Source of the DNA: Olsenella sp. KH3B4
Lineage (GTDB): Bacteria > Actinomycetota > Coriobacteriia > Coriobacteriales > Atopobiaceae
Direction: 5' to 3'
NCBI GenBank assembly: GCA_900111695.1
Contig: FOHD01000002.1
Span: 1 to 64,000 of the forward strand
DNA: 64,000 nt
Part shown: piece by piece, positions 25,648 to 34,373 of the stretch
How the letters are laid out: every line of letters starts with the position of its first letter
Numbering within the stretch: the first letter of the stretch is position 1
Made by a program: the position numbers and the translations under genes
Notes under the pieces: generated by a model
Told to the model about the DNA's origin: nothing
The model's input: only the letters and a program-made list of their open reading frames with translations
The model's database searches: none

Positions 25648-25859
25648 GAATCTCTGCTGCTGGGGTTGCAGCGAGGAGTATCTTACGCGAAAACGCTCAT
25701 GTAACGCAACCGTCAATCGCAAGTTTTTCTCGCATCACAATTATTGCTCAGTAAGAAGGTCGCGACGAGCGCCGAAGGCCCCTCTGCTCGCCAGCGTCGT
25801 CGCCTCTCTCGCCAGCGTCGTCGCCTCTCTCGCCCGCGCCGCTCCAAGCTCGCCGAGTG

Positions 25860-26882
25860 CTACAAGCTCCGCACGCTGTCCTTCTCGACCAGACGCGGCG
25901 TGAGCATCCGCTCGACCGGCGGCGCGTACTCCGCGTCGTCGGCATGCTCCCCCACGCGCGCGAGCATCATCTCCACCGCCACGCCAGCGATGGCCGGCAC
26001 GTTCTGCTCGATCGACGTCAGAGCCGGCTCGAAGAGCGAGTCTGCCGCGCTGTTGTCGTAGCTCACCACCGAAAGGTCGTCCGGCACGCGCAGGCCGTGC
26101 TCGTACACGCGCTTGAGCAGCCCCAGCGCAATGTTGTCGCTGCTCGCAAACGCTGCCGTGGCATCCGTGGCGAGAAGCCCCTCGGCCGCCTGCCAGGCAT
26201 CGGGAATGTAGTAGTCGCTCTCGAAAACCAGCTCGGGGTCAAACGGAATGCCATGCTCGTCCAAGGCCCGTCGGTACCCCGCGAGGCGCAGACGGCCGGT
26301 GTTTGATTCGGGGTTGATGATGCACGCCACGCGACGGTGGCCATGGCGCAGCAGGTGGTCCGTCGCAAGGTATCCGCCAAGCTCGTTGTCGTAGCGCACG
26401 CGGTCACGGCTCACGCCATCAAGGAAGCGGTCGACCATCACGAGCGGCACGGGCAGCTGCGTAAGGTCGTCGATGAGCTCTCGATCGGTGGTGAACTCGT
26501 CCGAGACCACAAGGAAGATCCCGTCGACGCCGCGGTTCACCAGCAGCCGCACCAGCTCGGCATCGCTCTCGGAGGATCCGACCGAGTTAGTGATAAGCAG
26601 CAGGTAGCCCTTCTCGCGGCAGAGAATCTCGAGGCTGTTGGCGAGCGAGGCAAAGTACCGGCTCTGGATGTTGGGCACGACAAGCCCAAACGAATGCGAC
26701 TGCTGCATGACCAGGCTGCGGGCAATCTGGTTGGGAATGTAATGCTTACGCTGCGCGATCTCCTTGATGCGGCGGCGGTTCTCCTCGCTCACGCGGCACG
26801 GTCGGTTGTTGAGGACGAGAGAGACCGAGGTGGGTGAGAGCCCTACCTCGCGCGCAATGTCCTTGAGCGTCACCTTTGGCAT
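25860..26882 (-). CDS. LacI-family transcriptional regulator
   Basis: A 340-residue LacI/GalR regulator. The N-terminal helix-turn-helix is VTLKDIAREVGLSPTSVSLV with a hinge helix RKHYIPNQIARSLV, followed by a periplasmic-binding-protein-like effector domain (SFGLVVPNIQSRYF to the C-terminus, including ASSDNIALGLLKRVYEHGLR). Starting at 26882 (MPKV) gives the standard N-terminus, with GAGGAG five bases upstream; a start ten codons earlier is less likely. Such proteins repress sugar genes until a sugar binds. No sugar genes adjoin it; the rhamnoside loci 5-18 kb away are candidate targets but nothing in the sequence proves it. Confidence 0.9.
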   Translation of the reverse strand: MPKVTLKDIAREVGLSPTSVSLVLNNRPCRVSEENRRRIKEIAQRKHYIPNQIARSLVMQQSHSFGLVVPNIQSRYFASLANSLEILCREKGYLLLITNSVGSSESDAELVRLLVNRGVDGIFLVVSDEFTTDRELIDDLTQLPVPLVMVDRFLDGVSRDRVRYDNELGGYLATDHLLRHGHRRVACIINPESNTGRLRLAGYRRALDEHGIPFDPELVFESDYYIPDAWQAAEGLLATDATAAFASSDNIALGLLKRVYEHGLRVPDDLSVVSYDNSAADSLFEPALTSIEQNVPAIAGVAVEMMLARVGEHADDAEYAPPVERMLTPRLVEKDSVRSL

Positions 26883-26904
26883 GGTGTCTCCTCTCGTCAA
26901 GCAG

Positions 26905-26933
26905 TGAGACAAAGGGACTGTCCCTTTGTCTCA
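26905..26933. repeat. 29-bp palindromic repeat, copy 1
   Basis: TGAGACAAAGGGAC is followed by its inverse (centre TG), an almost perfect palindrome. Two more copies occur at 56034-56064 and 56704-56732. This copy lies between divergent genes, in the 5' region of the LacI regulator. Intergenic position and hairpin form suggest a REP-like repeat. Confidence 0.85.
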
Positions 26934-26983
26934 TCCGGGGCTACACTGTTGCCTGCAATGACCACACGTCAGGCGGAGGCCCC

Positions 26984-27619
26984 ATGCAGTTCAACCCCAT
27001 AACCATCGCGCTTATCGCCGCCGCGGCGGCCTACTTCATCGTCGAGCAGCTCATGCGCAGCGCGCGACTCAACAAGTTTGCGCTGCTCCTGCGCGACGGC
27101 CGCTGCGACGAGGCGCTCGAGCTTCTCGACAAGCCAAGCTCCAAGTGGCTCTACCCGCCGTTCAACAGGGAGTACATGAAGCTCAACGCCTACCTTGTGA
27201 AGGACGACGTCGAGGGCGCTTCTCGGCAGTTCGACGTTCTGCTCACCATGCGCTCGTCCAAGAACCAGCGCAGCGAGGTCGTGGTGAAGGCCTACCGCTT
27301 CTACATGGAGCACGAGCGCTACAAGGACGCCAAGCCACTGCTCGACGAGATAGAGAAGACTGCCGACAAGGGCGTGGCCAAGGAATCCCGACTCATGTGG
27401 GAGATTTTCGCCGAGAACGACTCAAGCCACATCACCGAGATGGAGCAGCAGTTCAAGGAGGCCAAGAGCCCGCAGCAGCGCATGCGGCTGGCGTTGCTCA
27501 TTGCCACCCAGTACGAGAACGCGCACAAGAAGTCCAAGGTCGCCGAGTGGCGTGACAAGGCGAACGCTGCCGCGGGCGAGCTGCAGGACATGGCTCGCCG
27601 CTCGAGCGACAAGAAGTAG
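26984..27619 (+). CDS. Membrane-anchored TPR-like protein of unknown function
   Basis: A 211-residue protein with one N-terminal transmembrane helix (FNPITIALIAAAAAYFIVEQL) and a cytoplasmic, alpha-helical, charged domain with repeated helix pairs (FALLLRDGRCDEALELL, RFYMEHERYKDAKPLLDEIE), resembling tetratricopeptide repeats. The start at 26984 has GGCGGAGG six bases upstream. It probably scaffolds other proteins at the membrane. It is a single gene between the LacI regulator (divergent) and a toxin-antitoxin pair. Confidence 0.7.
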   Translation: MQFNPITIALIAAAAAYFIVEQLMRSARLNKFALLLRDGRCDEALELLDKPSSKWLYPPFNREYMKLNAYLVKDDVEGASRQFDVLLTMRSSKNQRSEVVVKAYRFYMEHERYKDAKPLLDEIEKTADKGVAKESRLMWEIFAENDSSHITEMEQQFKEAKSPQQRMRLALLIATQYENAHKKSKVAEWRDKANAAAGELQDMARRSSDKK

Positions 27620-27690
27620 CCACCGCGGGGTCCTGCGTTTGGCCCCGCGACCCCGCTCGACCCCGCCGACTTCCGTAGGATGGTTTTCTC

Positions 27691-27713
27691 TACAATAGAA
27701 GAAATTTCTTCTA
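27691..27713 (+). promoter_or_regulatory. Promoter -10 and palindromic operator of the toxin-antitoxin pair
   Basis: A TACAAT -10-like box (27691-27696) overlaps by one base the perfect 18-bp palindrome TAGAAGAAATTTCTTCTA (27696-27713), which ends 19 bases before the antitoxin ATG. Antitoxins of this type bind such palindromes to repress their own operon. The sequence is strikingly AT-rich for this genome. Confidence 0.75.
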
Positions 27714-27732
27714 CGAAGGTGAGGCGATTGCC

Positions 27733-28005
27733 ATGCCGAGGATTGTTCCCGTGAGTGACTTTCGTGCTGACATCAAGTCCGTATCGCAGTTCACCGACGA
27801 GGGCGAAGTGGTTGTCCTCACGCAAAACGGACGTCCTAAATGGGCAATGATCGACTATGACACCTGGAATGCCGCAACAAGCGCGGAGGAGCGATCGTTC
27901 TCGCAGGCCATCCGAGAGACCGAGAAGCGCGAAGCGGCGGGCAACCTCACCCTCCTGAGCGCGGAGGAGGCACGAGCCGCCCTCAAGGCAAGGCGGACGT
28001 CGTGA
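27733..28005 (+). CDS. Antitoxin of the Phd/YefM type
   Basis: A 90-residue antitoxin. The N-terminal half (MPRIVPVSDFRADIKSVSQF to LTQNGRPKWAMIDYDTW) is the Phd/YefM DNA-binding fold; the C-terminal helix region wraps the toxin. Its last codons overlap the toxin start by four bases (GTGA), typical of paired synthesis. It should repress its own operon through the palindrome at 27696-27713 and neutralise the toxin. Confidence 0.88.
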   Translation: MPRIVPVSDFRADIKSVSQFTDEGEVVVLTQNGRPKWAMIDYDTWNAATSAEERSFSQAIRETEKREAAGNLTLLSAEEARAALKARRTS

Positions 28006-28316
28006 GGTACAAGGAATACCTGCTCACCGATGATGCCGTCAGAGACCTCGGCGAGCTTGAGGACTACGTGCTCACCTATCAGGACGAGGCCTTTGTCGAT
28101 CGACTTGAGGACGAGTTCTTCTCAGCTTTCGAACGACTGCTCGACGAGGCGGAGCAGCATCCCGTTTACCAGTTTGAGCCTCCGACGCCAACTCTTCACG
28201 AGTACCGGTCCACGAACGTCTACAACTTCAAAGTCTTCTACTACCTGAACGGGAAGCGTGTGGTCATATACCGTATCCGTCACCTGCTCTCGGACTTCTC
28301 GCGTGGGGCGTGGTAG
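28002..28316 (+). CDS. Toxin of the RelE/ParE superfamily
   Basis: A 104-residue small basic-acidic protein with the ParE/RelE fold pattern: YLLTDDAVRDLGELEDYV, a helical pair with FFSAFERLLDEAEQHP, then strands YRSTNVYNFKVFYYLNGKRV and VIYRIRHLLSD. It starts with GTG overlapping the antitoxin stop. ParE members poison gyrase and RelE members cut ribosome-bound mRNA; the C-terminal catalytic pattern is not clear enough to decide. It lies outside the tRNA-Val island. Confidence 0.85.
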   Translation: MRYKEYLLTDDAVRDLGELEDYVLTYQDEAFVDRLEDEFFSAFERLLDEAEQHPVYQFEPPTPTLHEYRSTNVYNFKVFYYLNGKRVVIYRIRHLLSDFSRGAW

Positions 28317-28445
28317 GAAACGCGAAGTCGCCATTTATCGGCGCGGGGCGAAAGCACAGACGCGGCGCGCGGGGCGATTCCGGGTACGAACGCGGCGCCC
28401 CACCAAAGACGATGGGGCGCCGCATCGGGGTGAACGCTCTCGCTG

Positions 28446-28634
28446 CTACAGCTGAATCGAGACCGACTGGGGCTCGGTGAGCGGGGCAACCTTGGCATAG
28501 GTGCTTACGCGGTTGTCGTCGATGACGCCCTTCCAGTTGAGACCAAATCCAAAGTCGTAGGTGTTGCCTGCCGAGTCGACGTGGCACACCAGGTCGCGGG
28601 GCACGTCCTCGTCGTTTGCCTCGACGGTATCCAT
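28446..28634 (-). pseudogene. C-terminal fragment of an unidentified protein
   Basis: A 62-residue frame with normal-looking protein sequence (EDVPRDLVCHVDSAGNTYDF, GLNWKGVIDDN) ends at 28446. Upstream the frame degenerates into low-complexity GC-rich sequence without a ribosome site and then meets the 101-bp repeat at 28694, so this looks like the tail of a gene lost by deletion or repeat insertion. I cannot name the family. The rest of the 28317-28864 gap holds only that repeat. Confidence 0.35.
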
Positions 28635-28693
28635 ATCCGCGGGCTCGCGTGGGTGCCGGCGGGCCCGTGCGGGGTTCCGCGCGGGCCTCCAGA

Positions 28694-28794
28694 AAAACTG
28701 CGACTTAATTGCAGTCCGCAGAGGAAACTGCCGAGAAGAACCGCAGGCAGACGGCTTGCGGCCCTCTCGGACACTGCAACTAAGCCGCAGTTTT
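28694..28794. repeat. 101-bp inverted-repeat element
   Basis: The element starts AAAACTGCGACTTAAT and ends with the inverse complement of it; 20 of 22 end bases match. Further inverted blocks lie inside, so the whole can fold into a long hairpin. It carries no gene. It sits just downstream of rhaD (minus) and may act as its terminator. The family differs from the 129-bp and 219-bp elements in this window. Confidence 0.75.
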
Positions 28795-28864
28795 GGCGGC
28801 CGGGACCGTGGCGGGTCGGGACCGGGCCGGCCCAGCCGCCGCCGGCCACGCCGCCCGGCGCCCG

Positions 28865-29680
28865 TTACAACATCGCGGGGTTGAGCGTCACGCCAAAGTC
28901 GCGCGCGATGGCGCGCAGGTCGTCGTCGGTAATAGTCTGGCGCACGCCGCCGCAGGAAAGCACGCGCACGTAGATGTCGGCGCTCTTCTCGATGGTGTGG
29001 GCAAGCCCAAACGCGGTATCAAAGTCGGGACCGCTCACAAAGAGCCCGTGCATGGCCCAGATTGCCGCCTGGTACGTCTCCATCTTCTCGCTCGTGGCAC
29101 GCGCGATGTCGACGCCACCGGGGACCATCCATGGCACCACGCCCACGCCCTCGGGAAAGACCACCGGGCACTCCGTGGCGCTCTGCCAGAGCGGACGCGT
29201 GAAGTCGCGGTCGGTGAGCGGCAGCACGTAGGTGAGCGCGATCACGTTGGTGGCGTGGCAGTGGTAGATCACGCGGTTGGCGCCGCCAGTCACGCGCTTG
29301 CGCACGCTGTGGTTCATGAGGTGCGTGGGAAACTCGCTCGTGGGCACGCCGTCACCGGGAAGGCCCCACACCACGCGCCAGCGCTCGCCCTTCTCGTCCA
29401 GCTCGCAGATACCAATGTTCGCCTCGGGGTCAAGCGCCACGTTCCTCATGTACTTGCCTGAACCCGTTGCCACAAAGTACTCCCCCGCCAGGTTGGGAAG
29501 GGCAACGCCAAGCTCGTGCCACTCGCGGGGCTCGTCAAAGAACGGACGCGCGGCCTCCACGTCCTTCTCGCTCAGACGATACGTGAGGTTGCCGCCGTTG
29601 CGCTCGTGCCAGCCCTGCAGCCAGCCGTCGTTGCACATGCGGACAAAGCCCTTCACAAAATCCAGGTCCACCATTGCCAT
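28865..29680 (-). CDS. rhaD: Rhamnulose-1-phosphate aldolase
   Basis: A 271-residue class II (zinc) aldolase that splits L-rhamnulose 1-phosphate into dihydroxyacetone phosphate and L-lactaldehyde. Family marks include GWHERNGGNLTYRLS near the N-terminus, the zinc-binding YHCHATNVIALTY, PEGVGVVPWMVPGG and the C-terminal metal ligand region WAMHGLFVSG. The ATG at 29680 (MAMVDLDF) has AGGGGAG upstream; an earlier ATG is less likely. It is the third gene after rhaB and rhaA, 27 bases after rhaA. Confidence 0.95.
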   Translation of the reverse strand: MAMVDLDFVKGFVRMCNDGWLQGWHERNGGNLTYRLSEKDVEAARPFFDEPREWHELGVALPNLAGEYFVATGSGKYMRNVALDPEANIGICELDEKGERWRVVWGLPGDGVPTSEFPTHLMNHSVRKRVTGGANRVIYHCHATNVIALTYVLPLTDRDFTRPLWQSATECPVVFPEGVGVVPWMVPGGVDIARATSEKMETYQAAIWAMHGLFVSGPDFDTAFGLAHTIEKSADIYVRVLSCGGVRQTITDDDLRAIARDFGVTLNPAML

Positions 29681-29707
29681 GAGTCTTTCTCCCCTTCTCG
29701 CCAACGC

Positions 29708-30994
29708 CTACGCGCGGGTGCTCAGAACGTCGTCCTCGTACGACTTGACCTTGTCCCAGAGCTCGCCCTCGAGAGGCACGCCCTCGCGGCGGCAGTACTC
29801 GTCCCACACGTCGCCAAAGGGCATGCACTTGAACTGCTCGAGCACCAGCATCTTGCGCGAGTCCTGGAACGTGTTCTGCAGCTCCTTGAGCTGGTCCGTG
29901 GGCTGGAGCAGCTGGAAGAGCAGGGCCTTCTCCATGGAGCGCATGCCCGTTGCCCATGCGCCAATGCGGTTGATGGCAGCGTCGAAGAAGTCCATGCCGA
30001 TCATCGACTTCTCCCAGGCGCCCGGCACGCGCACAATCTCGCCGGCCAGCTCGCGCAGGTCGTCGTTGAAGAGGGTCACGTGGTCCGAGTCCCAGTGCAT
30101 GGGTCGCGTGACGTGCAGTGGCAGGCGATCGAAGAACAGCGCCAGCGCCGAGAGCTTGTCCGCCACGTTCTCGGTGGGGTTAAAGTGCCCGGTGTCGAGA
30201 AGCACGCAGGCGCTCCCGCCGTGACGCGCCGCCCAGCCCTCGTAGAGCTCCTGGTCGCCCACGGTAAATCCCTCGACGCCCAGGCCAAAGACCTTCTGCT
30301 CGAAGGCGTCCACCACGTGCGGCGCAGGCTCGGCGTAGATGCGGTCAAGCGCGTCGACCAGGTTCTTGCGCAGGCCGTAGCGGTCGGTTGGGGTGTCCTT
30401 CAGGCCGTCGGGAATCCAGAAGTTGAGAAGGACCTCGTCATCAAGCTCCTCGCCGATCTTCTCGGCAATCTGGCGGCAGCAGATGCCGTGGCGGATCCAG
30501 AACTCGCGCGTCTCCTCATCCGGCGAGCTCACCGTAAGGCCGTGGTTGACGCGCGGGTGCGAGAAGAACGTGGGGTTGAAGTCGATGCCAAAGCCCTTCT
30601 CGCGCGCCCACTCCACCCAGGGACGAAAGTCCTCGTAGGTGAGCTGGTCGCGGTCATGCCAGGGGTTCTCGTCCGTGAAGACCGCATAGCTGGCATGCAG
30701 GTTCACGCGCTTGGCGCCAGGGATGAGGCTCGCGGCGTAGGCAAAGTCGGCCGTGAGCTCGTCGAAGTTGCGTGCGCGGCCGGGGTAGTTGCCCGTGGTC
30801 ATGATGCCGCCCGACGCGGGGTTGTCGCCCTGGTCAAAGCCCTGGACGTCGTCGCCCTGCCAGCAGTGCATCGAGATGGGCTTGGCTGCCAGACGCGCGA
30901 GCGCGGCCTCGGTGTCAATGCCGCAGGCGGCGTAGCGTGCGCGGGCAGTCTCGTAGGCCGTGGCCTGCGCGGACATGGTGCTTGCGTCACTCAT
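29708..30994 (-). CDS. rhaA: L-rhamnose isomerase
   Basis: A 428-residue TIM-barrel isomerase converting L-rhamnose to L-rhamnulose. The family motifs KPISMHCWQGDDVQGF, FNPTFFSHP and LDTGHFNPTENVADKLSAL are present with metal-binding residues. The start at 30994 follows AAGGAGG and lies inside the last codons of rhaB (8-base overlap), so translation is coupled. The length equals the usual one. Gene order rhaB-rhaA-rhaD is that of many bacteria. Confidence 0.97.
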   Translation of the reverse strand: MSDASTMSAQATAYETARARYAACGIDTEAALARLAAKPISMHCWQGDDVQGFDQGDNPASGGIMTTGNYPGRARNFDELTADFAYAASLIPGAKRVNLHASYAVFTDENPWHDRDQLTYEDFRPWVEWAREKGFGIDFNPTFFSHPRVNHGLTVSSPDEETREFWIRHGICCRQIAEKIGEELDDEVLLNFWIPDGLKDTPTDRYGLRKNLVDALDRIYAEPAPHVVDAFEQKVFGLGVEGFTVGDQELYEGWAARHGGSACVLLDTGHFNPTENVADKLSALALFFDRLPLHVTRPMHWDSDHVTLFNDDLRELAGEIVRVPGAWEKSMIGMDFFDAAINRIGAWATGMRSMEKALLFQLLQPTDQLKELQNTFQDSRKMLVLEQFKCMPFGDVWDEYCRREGVPLEGELWDKVKSYEDDVLSTRA

Positions 30995-32423
30995 GGGGTA
31001 GTACCTCCTTGATGTCAAAGCTTCTTGAGATTGCCGCGCGGGCAGAGGCGAGATCCGCCAGCTCGCCCGCGTGGATCATCTGCACAATGAGGTTGCCGAG
31101 CGCGGTGCCCTCGGTGGGACCGGCGTAGACGGGAAGCCCGCAGGCGTTGGCCGTGGCCTGGTTGAGGTAGGCGTTGGCGGAGCCGCCGCCCACAATGTTT
31201 ACGCTGGTAAACGACGTGCCGGTGAGCTCCTGCATCTGGCGCACCGTGCGCGCGTAGTCTGCGGCCAAAGAGTCGTAGACCGTGCAGGCAACCTCGCCCG
31301 TGGTGCCGGGCACCGGCTGGCCAGCCTCCGCACACGCGGCACGAACCTCGGCCACCATGGAGTCTGGCGAGAGGAAGCGCTCGTCCTCCGCGTCCACGGT
31401 CGAACGGAAGCCCCGCTCGTGAGCGTCGCTTGCCGCCGAGACAAGCTCGCCCCAGGTGGGAAGGCTACCGTCCGGGCGTGCGGATTCCCTGCGCACGCAC
31501 TGGATCATCCAGAGACCCATGATGTTCTTGAGGTAACGATAGCGGGCCTGGTAGCCGCCCTCGTTCGTAAAGTTTGCCGCCGCGCTATTGGGCGTGGTCA
31601 CGGGCGCCGCCAGCTCCGTGCCAAGAAGGCTCCAGGTACCCGAGCTCAGAAACGCGGCACGATCGTCTCGCGCGGGAACGGCCAGGAACGCCGAGCCCGT
31701 GTCGTGCGTGGCGGGCAGAACCACCTCGGCGTCAAAGCCCACGCGGCGCACGACCTCCGGACGCAGGTGGCCCAGCGCGCAGCCCGGCATGGAAACGGGC
31801 AGGAAGATGTCTGTCGGCAGGCCGAGACGCCCGAGCAGCTCGCGGTCCCAATCCCGCGACGTGGCCCCCACCAGCGCCGTCGTCGACGCGTTGGTATACT
31901 CGTTGGCCTTCTCGCCGCAGAGCAGGAAGTTGAGATAGTCGGGCACCATGAGGAAGGTGCGCGCCGCCGCCAGCTGCTCGGGGTGCTCGCGCTTGAGGGC
32001 CCACAGCTGGTAGGCCGTGTTGAAGGGCTGGTACTGGATGCCCGTGCGTGCGTAGTGCTCCGAGAAGGGCAGCACGCCCGTGCGTTCTAGCTCCTCCCGC
32101 ACGCCCTGGGTCCGCGCGTCGCGATAGCCCACGGCCTCGCCGAGGCGACGGTCGCTTCCGTCGAGCAGGACAAAGTCCACGCCCCAGGTATCCACGCCCA
32201 CTGTGGCAGGCGTGAGGCCCCGCTCGTGCGCGGCGGCAAGCCCGTCGAGCACGCTCTCCCACAGGACGTCGATGTCCCAGCACAGATGCCCGCCGCGCCG
32301 GACGAGGCCGTTCTCGAAGCGATGAACCTCGGTGAGACGCAGCCGGCCCGTCTCGTCAAGCTCGCCCACGATGGCGCGCCCGCTGGAAGCACCAATGTCT
32401 ATTGCAAGGTGGCGAAGTGTCAT
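30987..32423 (-). CDS. rhaB: Rhamnulokinase
   Basis: A 478-residue FGGY-family kinase that phosphorylates L-rhamnulose at C1. The phosphate-binding N-terminus is AIDIGASSGRAIVGELDE; the C-terminal ATP-binding part has FTSVNIVGGGSANAYLNQ, followed by LPVYAGPTEGTALGN. The start at 32423 has GAAGGAGAG seven bases upstream. It is the first gene of the rha operon, transcribed away from the GPH transporter. No rhaR/rhaS regulator gene adjoins it. Note that a rhamnose mutarotase is missing from the cluster. Confidence 0.97.
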   Translation of the reverse strand: MTLRHLAIDIGASSGRAIVGELDETGRLRLTEVHRFENGLVRRGGHLCWDIDVLWESVLDGLAAAHERGLTPATVGVDTWGVDFVLLDGSDRRLGEAVGYRDARTQGVREELERTGVLPFSEHYARTGIQYQPFNTAYQLWALKREHPEQLAAARTFLMVPDYLNFLLCGEKANEYTNASTTALVGATSRDWDRELLGRLGLPTDIFLPVSMPGCALGHLRPEVVRRVGFDAEVVLPATHDTGSAFLAVPARDDRAAFLSSGTWSLLGTELAAPVTTPNSAAANFTNEGGYQARYRYLKNIMGLWMIQCVRRESARPDGSLPTWGELVSAASDAHERGFRSTVDAEDERFLSPDSMVAEVRAACAEAGQPVPGTTGEVACTVYDSLAADYARTVRQMQELTGTSFTSVNIVGGGSANAYLNQATANACGLPVYAGPTEGTALGNLIVQMIHAGELADLASARAAISRSFDIKEVLPHE

Positions 32424-32734
32424 GGACTCTCCTTCACGTACGCTCAAGCGCGTGATGTCCTCGTATCACGCACTACAATACCTGCTGGACCATAAGGGTT
32501 GACCTCGGATTTGGTAATTAGTCACATAATTTCGCTAAACGTAGGTAAGAATTTTCTAACCGGTTCCTCCGCGCGCGCAGGCCGATCCTAGGTGCCTGTC
32601 ACCGGGCGAACTCGACCGTCTGCAAATCGTTTTCATAACTTACGTATTTCTTGGTAACATATCCCACAATGAGATTGTGTCGGATTCGTCATCATTGCGG
32701 GCCACCGGCCCAAAATGCAGGACAGGGGGAGCAC
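32424..32734. promoter_or_regulatory. Divergent control region of rhaB and the GPH transporter
   Basis: This 311-base AT-rich intergenic stretch must hold both promoters. Exact hexamers are not clear. AAATCGTTTTCA (32624-32635) lies 100 bases before the transporter ATG and recurs, in the same orientation relative to the gene, upstream of the GH3 operon at 43643-43654. Its central CG with A/T arms is the style of LacI-family operators or catabolite elements. AAGAATTTTCTAA (about 32548-32560) is a partial inverted repeat. Confidence 0.5.
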
Positions 32735-34240
32735 ATGACAGACAACACGTCGACGGACGAGAAGGACAAGGGCTTCTGGTCTAGCCCATTTACCAGCTCG
32801 CTTGCAAAGCGCGACCGCGTTACACCGCCCGAGGTGATCTTTGGCTACTTCCTCGGCCCGTTTGGCGGCCTTCTCGCCAGCGGCATCTTCACGAGCCAGC
32901 TGCAGAACTACTTCACGGATGTCCTGCGCCTCGACCTCTCGTTCCTCACGGCGCTGCAGCTTATCTCGACCGTTCTTATCGTCATAGCCAACCTTATGGT
33001 GGGCCAGCTCATCGAGCGCACGCACTGCCTTGCCGGCAAGGCGCGCCCCTGGATTCTGCTTTCGGCACTCACGCTCGCGGTGTCCACGGTGCTCATGTTC
33101 TTTGTGCCGTTTGAGGGCGTCGCGCGCATGGTGTGGATTGCCATTGCGTTCAACCTGTACTACTCGGTGGCCTACCCCATCTACAACACCGCGAACTCGA
33201 CCCTTGTCGCCGTTTCCACGCGTGACACCGAGAAGCGCGGCACCATGGCATCCTTCACCAACATTGCCGGCTTTGGCGTTATGGGTGCCGGAACCATGGT
33301 CTTCCCCATCCTTGTCTCGTTCTTCCTGAAGGAGGACCAGAACCTCTGGCTCCTTGCGATGTCCGCCATCGCCCTCTTTACGCTTATCACCGTCTACCTG
33401 CAGTTTCGCTTCACACGCGAGCGCATCACCGAGGAGGTAAGCGCCTCGCAGAGCGAGGGCGAAAAGCAGGAGGCGCCGTCGCTTTCGCGCCAGCTCTCCT
33501 CCGTCACGCACGAGCCCATGTGGTGGGTCATCATTGTTGCGTACCTGCTCTACCAGTTCAGCGGAGCGTTCAAGAACGGCTCGATGGTGTACTTCTGCAA
33601 GTGGGTTCTGGATAACAGCTACTTTGGCACCGTAGAGGCGTGGGGCGCGTCTCAGTCGCTCCTCAGCATCATGGGCGCCCTTCCCATGGCCGCAGCCATC
33701 CTCTTTGTGATTCCGCTGTGCAACAAGTTTGGCAAGCAGCGCGTGTGCATTGTGGGCATGGTAGTGGGCGTCATTGGCGGTGTCATTGCAGGTCTTGGCG
33801 GGAGCAATATTGTCCCTGTTGCTGCGGGCGTCGCGATCAAGTGCCTTGGGTCTGCGCCGCTTGGCTACATGATTCTTGCCATGCTCGCCGACGTAATCGA
33901 CCACATCGAGTACAAGAACCACATCCGCACCGACGGCCTCACCATGTCCATCTACAGCTGCATCGCCGTCGCCGCCACGCCCATCTGCAACGCGATCTTC
34001 TCGGGCATCCTTGGTGGCGTGGGCTACGACCAGGCCGCCGACGTTGCGCGTGGCGTTGCCGCACAGTCCGCGGCGGCACAGGCGGCAATCGCCGGCAGCT
34101 ACATCTGGGTTGAGACCGTTGCGTTTGCCATCTGCGGCGTGCTGCTCCTGTTCTTCACGGTTGAGAAGAACCTCCCGGCAGAGCAGGCGGCCCTCAAGGA
34201 GCGCAACGAAGGTGCAGTTACAGAGGCCAATCACGAGTAG
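32735..34240 (+). CDS. GPH-family sugar:cation symporter, likely for rhamnose or rhamnosides
   Basis: A 501-residue MFS transporter of the glycoside-pentoside-hexuronide group, with about 12 transmembrane helices and the family motif ARPWILLSAL after helix 2 (K/R-ARP-W). The start at 32735 (MTDNTSTDEK) has AGGGGGAG five bases upstream; a longer frame from 32651 is unlikely. It is divergent from rhaBAD and faces the glycosidase operon, so L-rhamnose or a rhamnose-containing glycoside is the probable substrate (context inference, no specific motif). A strong terminator follows. Confidence 0.88.
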   Translation: MTDNTSTDEKDKGFWSSPFTSSLAKRDRVTPPEVIFGYFLGPFGGLLASGIFTSQLQNYFTDVLRLDLSFLTALQLISTVLIVIANLMVGQLIERTHCLAGKARPWILLSALTLAVSTVLMFFVPFEGVARMVWIAIAFNLYYSVAYPIYNTANSTLVAVSTRDTEKRGTMASFTNIAGFGVMGAGTMVFPILVSFFLKEDQNLWLLAMSAIALFTLITVYLQFRFTRERITEEVSASQSEGEKQEAPSLSRQLSSVTHEPMWWVIIVAYLLYQFSGAFKNGSMVYFCKWVLDNSYFGTVEAWGASQSLLSIMGALPMAAAILFVIPLCNKFGKQRVCIVGMVVGVIGGVIAGLGGSNIVPVAAGVAIKCLGSAPLGYMILAMLADVIDHIEYKNHIRTDGLTMSIYSCIAVAATPICNAIFSGILGGVGYDQAADVARGVAAQSAAAQAAIAGSYIWVETVAFAICGVLLLFFTVEKNLPAEQAALKERNEGAVTEANHE

Positions 34241-34301
34241 GCACCGCTCGCCGCAAAAACCTCAATCGGCCACGAAAACCAACCTGTCCCTCCCTTCCCC
34301 G

Positions 34302-34333
34302 CCCCTCCGGCACGCACGTGCCGGAGGGGTTTT
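34302..34333 (+). terminator. Rho-independent terminator of the GPH transporter gene
   Basis: CCCCTCCGGCAC (34302-34313) pairs perfectly with 34318-34329, loop of four bases, followed by TTTT. This is 62 bases after the stop codon. Confidence 0.9.
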
Positions 34334-34373
34334 CGTACTACGGAAGGGTCCAGGCAATTAGGATCGGCAAAAG

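Noticed and set aside
32633..34234. A 533-codon frame antisense to the GPH transporter
   Set aside because: It lies exactly opposite a 12-helix transporter with good start and terminator and has the His/Asp/Gly/Arg-rich make-up of an antisense frame.
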